NCBI RefSeq assembly: GCF_029227915.1
Contig: NC_079888.1
Location: 20,130,001 to 20,194,000 of the forward strand
Source of the DNA: Hydractinia symbiolongicarpus
Taxonomy: Eukaryota; Cnidaria; Hydrozoa; Anthoathecata; Hydractiniidae
Direction of reading: 5' to 3'
DNA length: 64,000 nucleotides
Shown here: positions 27,113 through 39,337 of the stretch, piece after piece
Numbering within the stretch: the first letter of the stretch is position 1
How the letters are laid out: each line of letters opens with the position of its first letter
Made by a program: the position numbers and the translations under genes
The notes under the pieces: generated by a model
Databases searched by the model: none
What the model was told of the DNA's origin: nothing
What the model saw: the letters and a program-made list of their open reading frames with translations, nothing else

Positions 27113-28234
27113 CAAAAACTACATTTCCTTGACTTTCTAACGGTGTCAGTCCGTTTGAGTTTCAACGGTTGTGTCACATATTCGTACCAACATGTATTTA
27201 GCGATATTTTTTTTATATTACTAGGTAGCATCGCTTTTAACAATGAAACGTTGACTGTGGGACTTAATTGAACTAACTTTGGACTGTGACCTGATAAATG
27301 TAATAAATGAGACAATTGGACTCCAAGAAATAACATTCTTGTTAATTTGACGTGATTGCCGGAACTCAGCGACTACTCTGGGCTCTGTGGTAGCGCTTCA
27401 ATGAAGAATTAAGATAAAAAAGTCATTTTTTTATTGTGGGACCAATCCTAGCCATTATCTCGCGCTGAAGAAATAGCGGCAGTTTCAAAAACTACATTTC
27501 AATGACTTTCTAACGGTGTCAGTCCGTTTGAGTTACAACGGTTGGGTCAAATATTCGTACCAACATGTATTTAGCGATAATTTTCTGATATTACTAGGTT
27601 GCATCTCTTTTAGCAATGAAAGGATTGACTGTGGGACTTAATTGAGCTAACTTTGGACTGTGACCTGATAAATGTGATAAATGAGACAATTGAACTCCAA
27701 GTAATAACATTATTGTTAATTTGACGTGATTGCTGGAACTCAGCGATTACACTGGGCATTGTGGTAGCGCTTCATTTAAAAATTAAGATACAAAAAGTCA
27801 TTTTTTTATTGTGAGACCAATCCTAGCCGTTATCGCGCGCTAAAGAAATAGCGACAGTTTCAAGAACTACATTTCATTAACTTTCTAACGGTGTCAGTCC
27901 GTTTAAGTTACAACGGTTGGGTCACATATTCGTACCAACATGTATTTAACGATATTTTTCTGATATTATTAGGTTGCATCGCTTTTAACTATGAAACAGT
28001 TGACTGTGGGACTTAATTGAGCTAACTTTGGACTGTCACCTGATAAATGTGATAAAGGAGACAATTGGACTCCAAGAAAAAACATTCTTCTTAATTTGAC
28101 ATGATTGCCGAAACTCAGCGATTACACTGGGCTCTGTGGTAGCGCTTCATTTAAGAATTATGATAAAAAAGTCATTTTTTTATTGTGGGACCAATCCTAG
28201 CCATTATTGCGCGCTGAGGTAATAGCGACAGTTT
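27113..28234 (+). repeat. Three-monomer block, copy at 30101-31222
   Basis: The offset is 2,988 bp (eight monomers). Shared rare variants include gttaattt at 27341 and 30329, gtgagacc at 27811 and 30799, catttcattaac, and the ctgatattattagg variant. One visible difference is gtaataaat here against gtgataaat in the other copy. Together with the 3,669 bp pairing on the other side of the deletion, this shows that a ~3 kb block was copied. Confidence 0.75.
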
Positions 28235-30296
28235 CAAAAACTACATTTCATTGACTTTCTAACGGTGTCAGTTCGTTTGAGTTTCAACGGTTGTGTCACA
28301 TATTCGTACCAACATGTATTTAGCGATATTTTTTTTATATTACTAGGTAGCATCGCTTTTAACAATGAAACGTTGACTGTGGGACTTAATTGAACTAACT
28401 TTGGACTGTGACCTGATAAATGTGATAAATGAGACAATTCGACTCCAAGAAATAACATTCTTCTTAATTTGACGTGATTGCCGGAACTCAGCGACTACTC
28501 TGGCTCTGTGGTAGCGCTTCAATGAAGAATTAAGATAAAAAAGTCATTTTTTTATTGTGGGACCAATCCTAGCCATTATCTCGCGCTGAAGAAATAGCGG
28601 CAGTTTCAAAAACTACATTTCATTGACTTTCTAACGGTGTCAGTCCGTTTGAGTTACAACGGTTGGGTCAAATATTCGTACCAACATGTATTTAGCGATA
28701 TTTTTCTGATATTACTAGGTTGCATCTCTTTTAGCAATGAAAGGATTGACTGTGGGACTTAATTGAGCTAACTTTGGACTGTGACCTGATAAATGTGATA
28801 AATGAGACAATTGAACTCCAAGTAATAACATTATTGTTAATTTGACGTGATTGCTGGAACTCAGCGATTACACTGGGCATTGTGGTAGCGCTTCATTTAA
28901 GAATTAAGATAAAAAGTCATTTTTTTATTGTGGGACCAATCCTAGCCATTATCTCGCGCTGAAGAAATAGCGGCAGTTTCAAAAACTACATTTCCTTGAC
29001 TTTCTAACGGTGTCAGTCCGTTTGAGTTTCAACGGTTGTGTCACATATTCGTACCAACATGTATTTAGCGATATTTTTTTTATATTACTAGGTAGCATCG
29101 CTTTTAACAATGAAACGTTGACTGTGGGACTTAATTGAACTAACTTTGGACTGTGACCTGATAAATGTGATAAATGAGACAATTGGACTCCAAGAAATAA
29201 CATTCTTCTTAATTTGACGTGATTGCCGGAACTCAGCGACTACTCTGGGCTCTGTGGTAGCGCTTCAATGAAGAATTAAGATAAAAAAGTCATTTTTTTA
29301 TTGTGGGACCAATCCTAGCCATTATCTCGCGCTGAAGAAATAGCGGCAGTTTCAAAAACTACATTTCAATGACTTTCTAACGGTGTCAGTCCGTTTGAGT
29401 TACAACGGTTGGGTCAAATATTCGTACCAACATGTATTTAGCGATAATTTTCTGATATTACTAGGTTGCATCTCTTTTAGCAATGAAAGGATTGACTGTG
29501 GGACTTAATTGAGCTAACTTTGGACTGTGACCTGATAAATGTGATAAATGAGACAATTGAACTCCAAGTAATAACATTATTGTTAATTTGACGTGATTGC
29601 TGGAACTCAGCGATTACACTGGGCATTGTGGTAGCGCTTCATTTAAAAATTAAGATACAAAAAGTCATTTTTTCATTGTGGGACCAATCCTAGCCGTTAT
29701 CGCGCGCTAAAGAAATAGCAACAGTTTTAAGAACTACATTTCATTGACTTTCTAACGGTGTCAGTCCGTTTGAGTTACAACGGTTGGGTCACATATTCGT
29801 ACCAACATGTATTTAGCGATATTTTTTTGATATTACTAGGTTGCATCGCTTTTAACAATGAAACGTTGACTGTGGGACTTGATTGAACTAACTTTGGACT
29901 GTGACCTGATAAATGTGATAAATGAGACAATTGGACTCCAAGAAATAACATTCTTCTTAATTTGACGTGATTGCCGGAACTCAGCGACTACTCTGGGCTC
30001 TGTGGTAGCGCTTCAATTAAGAATTAAGATAAAAAAGTCATTTTTTTATTGTGGGACCAATCCTAGCCATTATCTCGCGCTGAAGAAATAGCGGCAGTTT
30101 CAAAAACTACATTTCCTTGACTTTCTAACGGTGTCAGTCCGTTTGAGTTTCAACGGTTGTGTCACATATTCGTACCAACATGTATTTAGCGATATTTTTT
30201 TTATATTACTAGGTAGCATCGCTTTTAACAATGAAACGTTGACTGTGGGACTTAATTGAACTAACTTTGGACTGTGACCTGATAAATGTGATAAAT
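28235..30296 (+). repeat. Copy of 24566-26627, without the 65 bp deletion
   Basis: This carries the same ordered variants as 24566-26627. Its last monomer (start 30101) is intact where its partner at 26432 is truncated. The deletion therefore either arose after the duplication or was copied out of this lineage by exchange. Confidence 0.75.
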
Positions 30297-31222
30297 GAGA
30301 CAATTGGACTCCAAGAAATAACATTCTTGTTAATTTGACGTGATTGCCGGAACTCAGCGACTACTCTGGGCTCTGTGGTAGCGCTTCAATGAAGAATTAA
30401 GATAAAAAAGTCATTTTTTTATTGTGGGACCAATCCTAGCCATTATCTCGCGCTGAAGAAATAGCGGCAGTTTCAAAAACTACATTTCAATGACTTTCTA
30501 ACGGTGTCAGTCCGTTTGAGTTACAACGGTTGGGTCAAATATTCGTACCAACATGTATTTAGCGATAATTTTCTGATATTACTAGGTTGCATCTCTTTTA
30601 GCAATGAAAGGATTGACTGTGGGACTTAATTGAGCTAACTTTGGACTGTGACCTGATAAATGTGATAAATGAGACAATTGAACTCCAAGTAATAACATTA
30701 TTGTTAATTTGACGTGATTGCTGGAACTCAGCGATTACACTGGGCATTGTGGTAGCGCTTCATTTAAAAATTAAGATACAAAAAGTCATTTTTTTATTGT
30801 GAGACCAATCCTAGCCGTTATCGCGCGCTAAAGAAATAGCGACAGTTTCAAGAACTACATTTCATTAACTTTCTAACGGTGTCAGTCCGTTTAAGTTACA
30901 ACGGTTGGGTCACATATTCGTACCAACATGTATTTAACGATATTTTTCTGATATTATTAGGTTGCATCGCTTTTAACTATGAAACAGTTGACTGTGGGAC
31001 TTAATTGAGCTAACTTTGGACTGTCACCTGATAAATGTGATAAAGGAGACAATTGGACTCCAAGAAAAAACATTCTTCTTAATTTGACATGATTGCCGAA
31101 ACTCAGCGATTACACTGGGCTCTGTGGTAGCGCTTCATTTAAGAATTATGATAAAAAAGTCATTTTTTTATTGTGGGACCAATCCTAGCCATTATTGCGC
31201 GCTGAGGTAATAGCGACAGTTT

Positions 31223-34200
31223 CAAAAACTACATTTCATTGACTTTCTAACGGTGTCAGTCCGTTTGAATTTCAACGGTTGTGTCACATATTCGTACCAA
31301 CATGTATTTAGCGATATTTTTCTGATATTACTAGGTTGCATCTTTTTTAACAATGAAACGATTGACTGTGGGACTTAATTGAGGTAACTTTGGACTGTGA
31401 CCTGATAAATGTGATAAATGAGACAATTGGACTCCAAGAAATAACATTCTTCTTAATTTGACGGGATTGCCGGAACTCAGCGATTACACTGGGCACTGTG
31501 GTAGCGCTTCATTTAAAAATTAAGATACAAAAAGTCATTTTTTTTATTGTGGGACCAATCCTAGCCGTTATCGCGCGCTAAAGAAATAGCGACAGTTTCA
31601 AAAACTACATTTCATTGACTTTCTAACGGTGTCAGTCCGTTTGAATTTCAACGGTTGTGTCACATATTCGTACCAACATGTATTTAGCGATATTTTTTTG
31701 ATATTACTAGGTTGCATCGCTTTTAACAATGAAACGTTGCCTGTGGGACTTAATTGAACTAACTTTGGACTGTGACCTGATAAATGTGATAAATAAGACA
31801 ATTGGACTCCAAGAAATAACATTTTTGGTAATTTGACGTGATTGCCGGAACTCAGCGATTACACTGGGCACTGTGGTAGCGCTTCATTTAAAAATTAAGC
31901 TAAAAAAGTCATTTTTTTACTGTGGGACCTATCCTAGCCGTTAGCGCGTTGACGAAAAAGCGACAGTTTCAAAAACTACATTTCATTGAGTTTCTAACGG
32001 TGTCAGTCTGTTTGAGTTTCAACGGTTGTGTCACATATTTGTACCAACATGTATTTAGTGATATTTTAATTGAGCTAACTTTGGACTGTGACCTGATAAA
32101 TGTGATAAATGAGACAATTGGACTCCAAGAAATAACATTCTTGTTCATTTGACGTGATTGCCGGAACTCAGCGATTACACTGGGCACTGGTGGTAGCGCT
32201 TCATTTAAGAATTATGATAAAAAAGTCATTTTTTTATTGTGGGACCAATCCTAGCCATTATCTCGCGCTGAAGAAATAGCAGCAGTTTCAAAAACTACAT
32301 TTCATTGATTTTTTAACGGTGTCCGTCCGTTTGAGTTACAACGGTTGGGTCAAGTATTCGTACCAACATGTATTTAGCGATATTTTTCTGATATTACTAG
32401 GTTTCATCTCTTTTAACAATGAAACGATTGACTGTGGGACTTAATTGAGCTAACTTTGGACTGTGACCTGATAAATGTGATAAATGAGACAATTGGACTC
32501 CAAGAAATAACATTCTTGTTAATTTGACGTGATTGCCGGAACTCAGCGATTACACTGGGCACTGTGGTAGCGCTTTATTTAAAAATTAAGATACAAAAAG
32601 TCTTTTTTTTATTGTGGGACCAATCCTAGCCGTTATCGCGCGCTAAAGAAATAGCGACAGTTTCAAGAACTACATTTCATTGACTTTCTAACGGTGTCAG
32701 TCCGTTTAAGTTACAACGGTTGGGTCACATATTCGTACCAACATGTATTTAACGATATTTTTCTGATATTATTAGGTTGCATCGCTGTTAACTATGAAAC
32801 AGTTGACTGTGGGACTTAATTGAGCTAACTTTGGACTGTCACCTGATAAATGTGATAAAGGAGACAATTGGACTCCAAGAAAAAACATTCTTCTTAATTT
32901 GACATGATTGCCGAAACTCAGCGATTACACTGGGCTCTGTGGTAGCGCTTTATTTAAGAATTATGATAAAAAAGACATTTTTTTATTGTGGGACCAATCC
33001 TAGCCATTATTGCGCGCTGAGGTAATAACGACAGTTTCAAAAACTACATTTCATTGACTTTCTAACGGTGTCAGTCCGTTTGAATTTCAACGGTTGTGTC
33101 ACATATTCGTACCAACATGTATTTAGCGATATTTTTCTGATATTACTAGGTTGCATCTTTTTTAACAATGAAACGATTGACTGTGGGACTTAATTGAGCT
33201 AACTTTGGACTGTGACCTGATAAATGTGATAAATGAGACAATTGGACTCCAAGAAATAACATTCTTCTTAATTTGACGTGATTGCCGGAACTCAGCGATT
33301 ACACTGGGCTCTGTGGTAGCGCTTCAATTAAAAATTAAGATACAAAAAGTCATTTTTTTATTGTGGGACCATTCCTAGCCGTTATCGCGCGCTAAAGAAA
33401 TAGCGACAGTTTCAAAAACTACATTTCATTGACTTTCTAACGGTGTCAGTCCGTTTGAATTTCAACGGTTGTGTCACATATTCGTACCAACATGTATTTA
33501 GCGATATTTTTTTGATATTACTAGGTTGCATCGCTTTTAACAATGAAACGTTGCCTGTGGGACTTAATTGAACTAACTTTGGACTGTGACCTGATAAATG
33601 TGATAAATAAGACAATTGGACTCCAAGAAATAACATTCTTGTTAATTTGACGTGATTGCCGGAACTCAGCGATTACACTGGGCACTGTGGTAGCGCTTCA
33701 TTTAAAAATTAAGCTAAAAAAGTCATTTTTTTACTGTGGGACCTATCCTAGCCGTTAGCGCGTTGACGAAAAAGCGACAGTTTCAAAAACTACATTTCAT
33801 TGACTTTCTAACGGTGTCAGTCCGTTTGAGTTACAACGGTTGGGTCACATATTCGTACCAACATGTATTTAGCGATATTTTTTTGATATTACTAGGTTGC
33901 ATCGCTTTTAACTATGAAACGAAGGACTGTGGGACTTATTTGAGCTACCTTTGGACTGTCACCTGATAAATGAGATAAAGGAGACTATTGGACTCCAAGA
34001 AAAAACATTCTTCTTAATTTGACGTGATTGCCGGAACTCAGCGATTACACTGGGCTTTGTGGTAGCGCTTTAATTAAGAATTAAGATAAAAAAGTCATTT
34101 TTTTATTGCGGGACCAATCCTAGCCATTATTTGGCGCTGAAGAAATAGCGGCAGTTTCAAAAACTACATTTCATTGACTTTCTAACGGTGTCAGTCCGTT

Positions 34201-34530
34201 TGAGTTACAACGGTTGGGTCAAATATTCGTACCAACATGTATTTAGCAATATTTTTCTGATATTACTAGGTTGCATCTCTTTTAACAATGAAACGATTGA
34301 CTGTGGGACTTAATTGAGCTAACTTTGGACTGTGACCTGATAAATGTGATACATGAGACAATTGGACTCCAAGAAATAACATTCTTGTCAATTTGACGTG
34401 ATTGCCGGAACTCAGCGATTACACTGGGCACTGTGGTAGCGCTTCATTTAAAAATTAAGATACAAAAATTCATTTTTTTATTGTGGGACCAATCCTAGCC
34501 GTTATTGCGCGCTGAAGAAATAGCAGCAGT
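31223..34530 (+). repeat. Five-monomer units marked by aacgttgcctgtg monomers
   Basis: The A monomer with gaatttcaacgg and aacgttgcctg starts at 31599 and 33413 (1,814 bp apart: five monomers minus 55 bp) and again at 35657 (2,244 bp, six monomers). Each is followed by the gctaaaaaagtc, tactgtgggacctatcc and gttagcgcgttgacgaaaaagcg variant. The unit between the first two contains the shortened monomer at 31970-32288. Several monomers, such as the one near 31223, join an A tag to B downstream variants. Confidence 0.75.
31970..32288 (+). repeat. Truncated monomer (319 bp, 55 bp deletion)
   Basis: The sequence goes from gatatttt straight to aattgagctaac near 32067. It lacks the usual stretch holding attactaggttgcatcg, the aatgaaac segment and gactgtggg. 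The same junction occurs at 39116, so the deletion happened once and the monomer was later copied. The left part has catatttgtacc and gtctgtttgag. Confidence 0.85.
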
Positions 34531-37500
34531 TTCAAAAACTACATTTCATTGATTTTTTAACGGTGTCCGTCCGTTTGAGTTACAACGGTTGGGTCAAGTA
34601 TTCGTACCAACATGTATTTAGCGATATTTTTCTGATATTACTAGGTTTCATCTCTTTTAACAATGAAACGATTGACTGTGGGACTTAATTGAGCTAACTT
34701 TGGACTGTGACCTGATAAATGTGATAAATGAGACAATTGGACTCCAAGAAATAACATTCTTGTTAATTTGACGTGATTGCCGGAACTCAGCGATTACACT
34801 GGGCACTGTGGTAACGCTTTATTTAAAAATTAAGATACAAAAAGTCATTTTTTTATTGTGGGACCAATCCTAGCCGTTATCGCGCGCTAAAGAAATAGCG
34901 ACAGTTTCAAAAACTACATTTCATTAACTTTCTAACGGTGTCAGTCCGTTTAAGTTACAACGGTTGGGTCACATATTCGTACCAACATGTATTTAACGAT
35001 ATTTTTCTGATATTATTAGGTTGCATCGCTTTTAACTATGAAACAGTTGACTGTGGGACTTAATTGAGCTAACTTTGGACTGTCACCTGATAAATGTGAT
35101 AAAGGAGACAATTGGACTTCAAGAAAAAACATTCTTCTTAATTTGACATGATTGCCGAAACTCAGCGATTACACTGGGCTCTGTGGTAGCGCTTCATTTA
35201 AGAATTATGATAAAAAAGTCATTTTTTTATTGTGGGACCAATCCTAGCCATTATTGCGCGCTGAGGTAATAGCGACAGTTTCAAAAACTACATTTCATTG
35301 ACTTTCTAACGGTGTCAGTCCGTTTGAATTTCAACGGTTGTGTCACATATTCGTACCAACATGTATTTAGCGATATTTTTCTGATATTACTAGGTTGCAT
35401 CTTTTTTAACAATGAAACGATTGACTGTGGGACTTAATTGAGCTAACTTTGGACTGTGACCTGATAAATGTGATGAATGAGACAATTGGACTCCAAGAAA
35501 TAACATTCTTCTTAATTTGACGTGATTGCCGGAACTCAGCGATTACACTGGGCACTGTGGTAGCGCTTCATTTAAAAATTAAGATACAAAAAGTCATTTT
35601 TTTATTGTGGGACCAATCCTAGCCGTTTTCGCGCGCTAAAGAAATAGCGACAGTTTCAAAAACTACATTTCATTGACTTTCTAACGGTGTCAGTCCGTTT
35701 GAATTTCAACGGTTGTGTCACATATTCGTACCAACATGTATTTAGCGATATTTTTTTGATATTACTAGGTTGCATCGCTTTTAACAATGAAACGTTGCCT
35801 GTGGGACTTATATGAACTAACTTTGGACTGTGACCTGATAAATGTGATAAATAAGACAATTGGACTCCAAGAAATAACATTCTTGTTAATTTCACGTGAT
35901 TGCCGGAACTCAGCGATTACACTGGGCACTGTGGTAGCGCTTCATTTAAAAATTAAGCTAAAAAAGTCATTTTTTTACTGTGGGACCTATCCTAGCCGTT
36001 AGCGCGTTGACGAAAAAGCGACAGTTTCAAAAACTACATTTCATTGACTTTCTAACGATGTCAGTCCGTTTGAGTTACAACGGTTGGGTCACATATTCGT
36101 ACCAACATGTATTTAGCGATATTTTTCTGATATTACTAGGTTGCATCGCTTTTAACTATGAAACGAAGGACTGTGAGACTTATTTGAGCTACCTTTGGAC
36201 TGTCACCTGATAACTGAGATAAAGGAGACTATTGGACTCCAAGAAAAAACATTCTTCTTAATTTGACGTGATTGCCGGAACTCAGCGATTACACTGGGCT
36301 TTGTGGTAGCGCTTTAATTAAGAATTAAGATAAAAAAGTCATTTTTTTATTGCGGGACCAATCCTAGCCATTATCTAGCGCTGACGAAATAGCGGCAGTT
36401 TCAAAAACTACATTTCATTGACTTTCTAACGGTGTCAGTCCGTTTGAGTTACAACGGTTGGGTCAAATATTCGTACCAACATGTATTTAGCGATATTTTT
36501 CTGATATTACTAGGTTGCATCTCTTTTAACAATGAAACGATTGACTGTGGGACTTAATTGAGCTAACTTTGGACTGTGACCTGATAAATGTGATACATGA
36601 GACAATTGGACTCCAAGAAATAACATTCTTGTCAATTTGACGTGATTGCCGGAACTCAGCGATTACACTGGGCACTGTGGTAGCGCTTCATTTAAAAATT
36701 AAGATTCAAAAATTCATTTTTTTATTGTGGGACCAATCCTAGCCGTTATTGCGCGCTAAAGAAATAGCGACAGCTTCAAGAACTACATTTCATTGACTTT
36801 CTAACGGTGTCAGTCCGTTTGAGTTACAACGGTTGGGTCACATATTCGTACCAACATGTATTTAACGATATTTTTCTGATATTATTAGGTTGCATCGCTC
36901 TTAACTATGAAACAGTTGACTGTGGGACTTAATTGAGGTAACTCTGGATTGTCACCTGATAAATGTGATAAAGGAGACTATTGGACTCCAAGAAATAACA
37001 TTCTTCTTAATTTGACGTGATTGCCGGAACTCAGCGATTACACTGGGCACTGTGGTAGCGCTTCATTTAAAAATTAAGATACAAAAAGTCATTTTTTTAT
37101 TGTGGGACCAATCCTAGCCGTTATCGCGCGCTAAAGAAATAGCAACAGTTTCAAGGACTACATTTCATTGACTTTTTAACGGTGTCAGTCCGTTTGAGTT
37201 ACAACGGTTGGGTCACATATTCGTACCAACATATATTTAACGATATTTTTCTGATATTATTAGGTTGCATCGCTTCTAACTATGAAACAGTTGACTGTGG
37301 GACTTAATTGAGCTAACTTTGGACTGTCACCTGATAAATGTGATAAAGGAGACAATTGGACTCCAAGAAAAAACATTCTTCTTAATTTGACATGATTGCC
37401 GAAACTCAGCGATTACACTGGGCTCTGTGGTAGCGCTTCATTTAAGAATTATGATAAAAAAAGTCATTTTTTTATTGTGGGACCAATCCTAGCCATTATT

Positions 37501-38660
37501 GCGCGCTGAGGAAATAGCGACAGTTTCAAAAACTACATTTCATTGACTTTCTCACGGTGTCAGTCCGTTTGAATTTCAACGGTTGTGTCACATATTCGTA
37601 CCAACATGTATTTAGAGATATTTTTTTGATATTACTAGGTTGCATCGCTTTTAACAATGAAACGTTGCCTGTGGGACTTAATTAAACTAACTTTGGACTG
37701 TGACCTGATAAATGTGATAAATAAGAGAATTGGACTCCAAGATATAACATTCTTGTTAATTTGACGTGATTGCCGGAACTCAGCGATTACACTGGGCACT
37801 GTGGTAGCGCTTCATTTAAAAATTAAGCTAAAAAAAGTCATTTTTTTACTGTGGGACCTATCCTAGCCGTTAGCGCGCGTTGACGAAAAAGCGACCGTTT
37901 CAAAAACTACATTTCATTGACTTTCTAACGGTGTCAGTCCGTTTGAGTTACAACGGTTGGGTTACATATTCGTACCAACATGTATTTAGCGATATTTTTC
38001 TGATATTACTAGGTTGCATCGCTTTTAACTATGAAACGATTGACTGTGAGACTTAATTGAGCTAACTTTGGACTGTCACCTGATAAATGTGAGAAAGGAG
38101 ACTATTAGACTCCAAGAAAAAACATTCTTCTTAATTTGACATGATTGCCGGAACTCAGCGATTACACTGGCCGCTGTGGTAGTGCTTCAGTCAAGAGTTT
38201 AGATAAATAAGTCATTCTTTACTGTGGGACCAGTCCTATCTGTTATGGCGCGCGGAAGAAATAGCGACAGTTTCAAAATTAAAATTCATTGAATTTCTAA
38301 CGGTGTCAGTCCGTTTCAGTTACAACGGTTTGGTCACATATTCGTACAACATGTATTTAGCGATATTTTTCTGATATTACTAGGTTGCATCGCTTTTAAC
38401 TATGAAACGATTGACTGTGGGACTTAATTGAACTAACTTTGGACTCTGGCCTGATAAATGTGATAAATGAGACAATTGGACACCAAGAAATAACATTCTT
38501 CTTAATTTGACATGATTGACGAAACTCAGCGATTACACTGGGCTCTGTGGTAGCGCTTCATTTAAGAATTAAGTTAAAAAAAGTCATTTTTTTATTGTGG
38601 GACCAATCCTAGACATTATCGCGCGCTGAGGAAATAGTGACAGTTTCAAAAACTACATTT
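34530..38660 (+). repeat. 11-monomer block, copy at 39335-43461
   Basis: Pairs of markers lie 4,801-4,805 bp apart: gtccgtccg at 34565 and 39370, the aacgttgcctg/gtctg monomers at 35657 and 40460, gccgctgtgg at 38171 and 42972, and ttcgtacaac at 38341 and 43142. The offset equals 13 monomers minus the 55 bp deletion at 39116. This ~4.1 kb block is among the largest clear duplications in the window. It ends where 38690 has gtccgtttgag and 43490 has gtcactttgag. Confidence 0.8.
38165..38320 (+). repeat. Divergent patch within the array
   Basis: This stretch differs from the other monomers at many positions: gccgctgtggtagtgc, cagtcaagagtttagataa, cattctttactg, ccagtcctatctgtta, gcgcggaag and caaaattaaaattcattg. 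The period is kept, so it is an old or outside variant of the same satellite and not an insertion. It recurs once, at 42966-43120. Confidence 0.8.
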
Positions 38661-39018
38661 CATTGACTTTCTAACGGTGTCAGTCCGTTTGAGTTTCAAC
38701 GGTTGTGTCACATATTTGTACCAACATGTATTTAGCGATATTTTTTTGATATTACTAGGTTGCATCGCTTTTAACAATGAAACGTTGACTGTGGGACTTA
38801 ATTGAACTAACTTTGGACTGTGACCTGATAAATGTGATAAATGAGACAATTGGACTCCAAGAAATAACATTCTTCTTAATTTGACGTGATTGCCGGAACT
38901 CAGCGATTACACTGGTCTCGGTGGTAGTGCTTCATTTAAGAATTAAGATAAAAAGTCATTTTTTTATTGTGGGATCAATCGTAGCCAATATCTCGCGTTG
39001 AAGAAATAGCGACAGTTT

Positions 39019-39337
39019 CAAAAACTAAATTTCATTGACTTTCTAACGGTGTCAGTCTGTTTGAGTTTCAACGGTTGTGTCACATATTTGTACCAACATG
39101 TATTTAGCGATATTTTAATTGAGCTAACTTTGGACTGTGACCTGATAAATGTGATAAATGAGACAATTGGACTCCAAGAAATAACATTCTTGTTAATTTG
39201 ACGGGATTGCCGGAACTCAGCGATTACACTGGGCACTGTGGTAGCGCTTCATTTAAGAATTATGATAAAAAAAGTCATTTTTTTATTGTGGGACCAATCC
39301 TAGCCATTATTTCGCGCTGAAGAAATACCAGCAGTTT
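39019..39337 (+). repeat. Second copy of the 55 bp-deleted monomer (319 bp)
   Basis: The junction (gatatttt to aattgagctaac) and the total length are identical to 31970-32288, 7,049 bp upstream (19 monomers minus 55 bp). The flanks differ: this copy is preceded by a gggatcaatcgtagcc variant and followed by gaaataccagcag. It marks an exchanged segment inside the 31-43 kb domain. Confidence 0.85.

Noticed and set aside
31922-32152. Plus-strand frames of 67-76 codons at 31922, 33736, 35980 and 40783 beginning in the gggacctatcctagcc variant
   Set aside because: All derive from one monomer variant and end at different places where indels or the 55 bp deletion fall. They show no coding signature beyond being open.
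38165-38320. Divergent patch as an inserted foreign element
   Set aside because: It aligns base for base with the normal monomer and keeps the period, so it is a diverged satellite variant and not an insertion.
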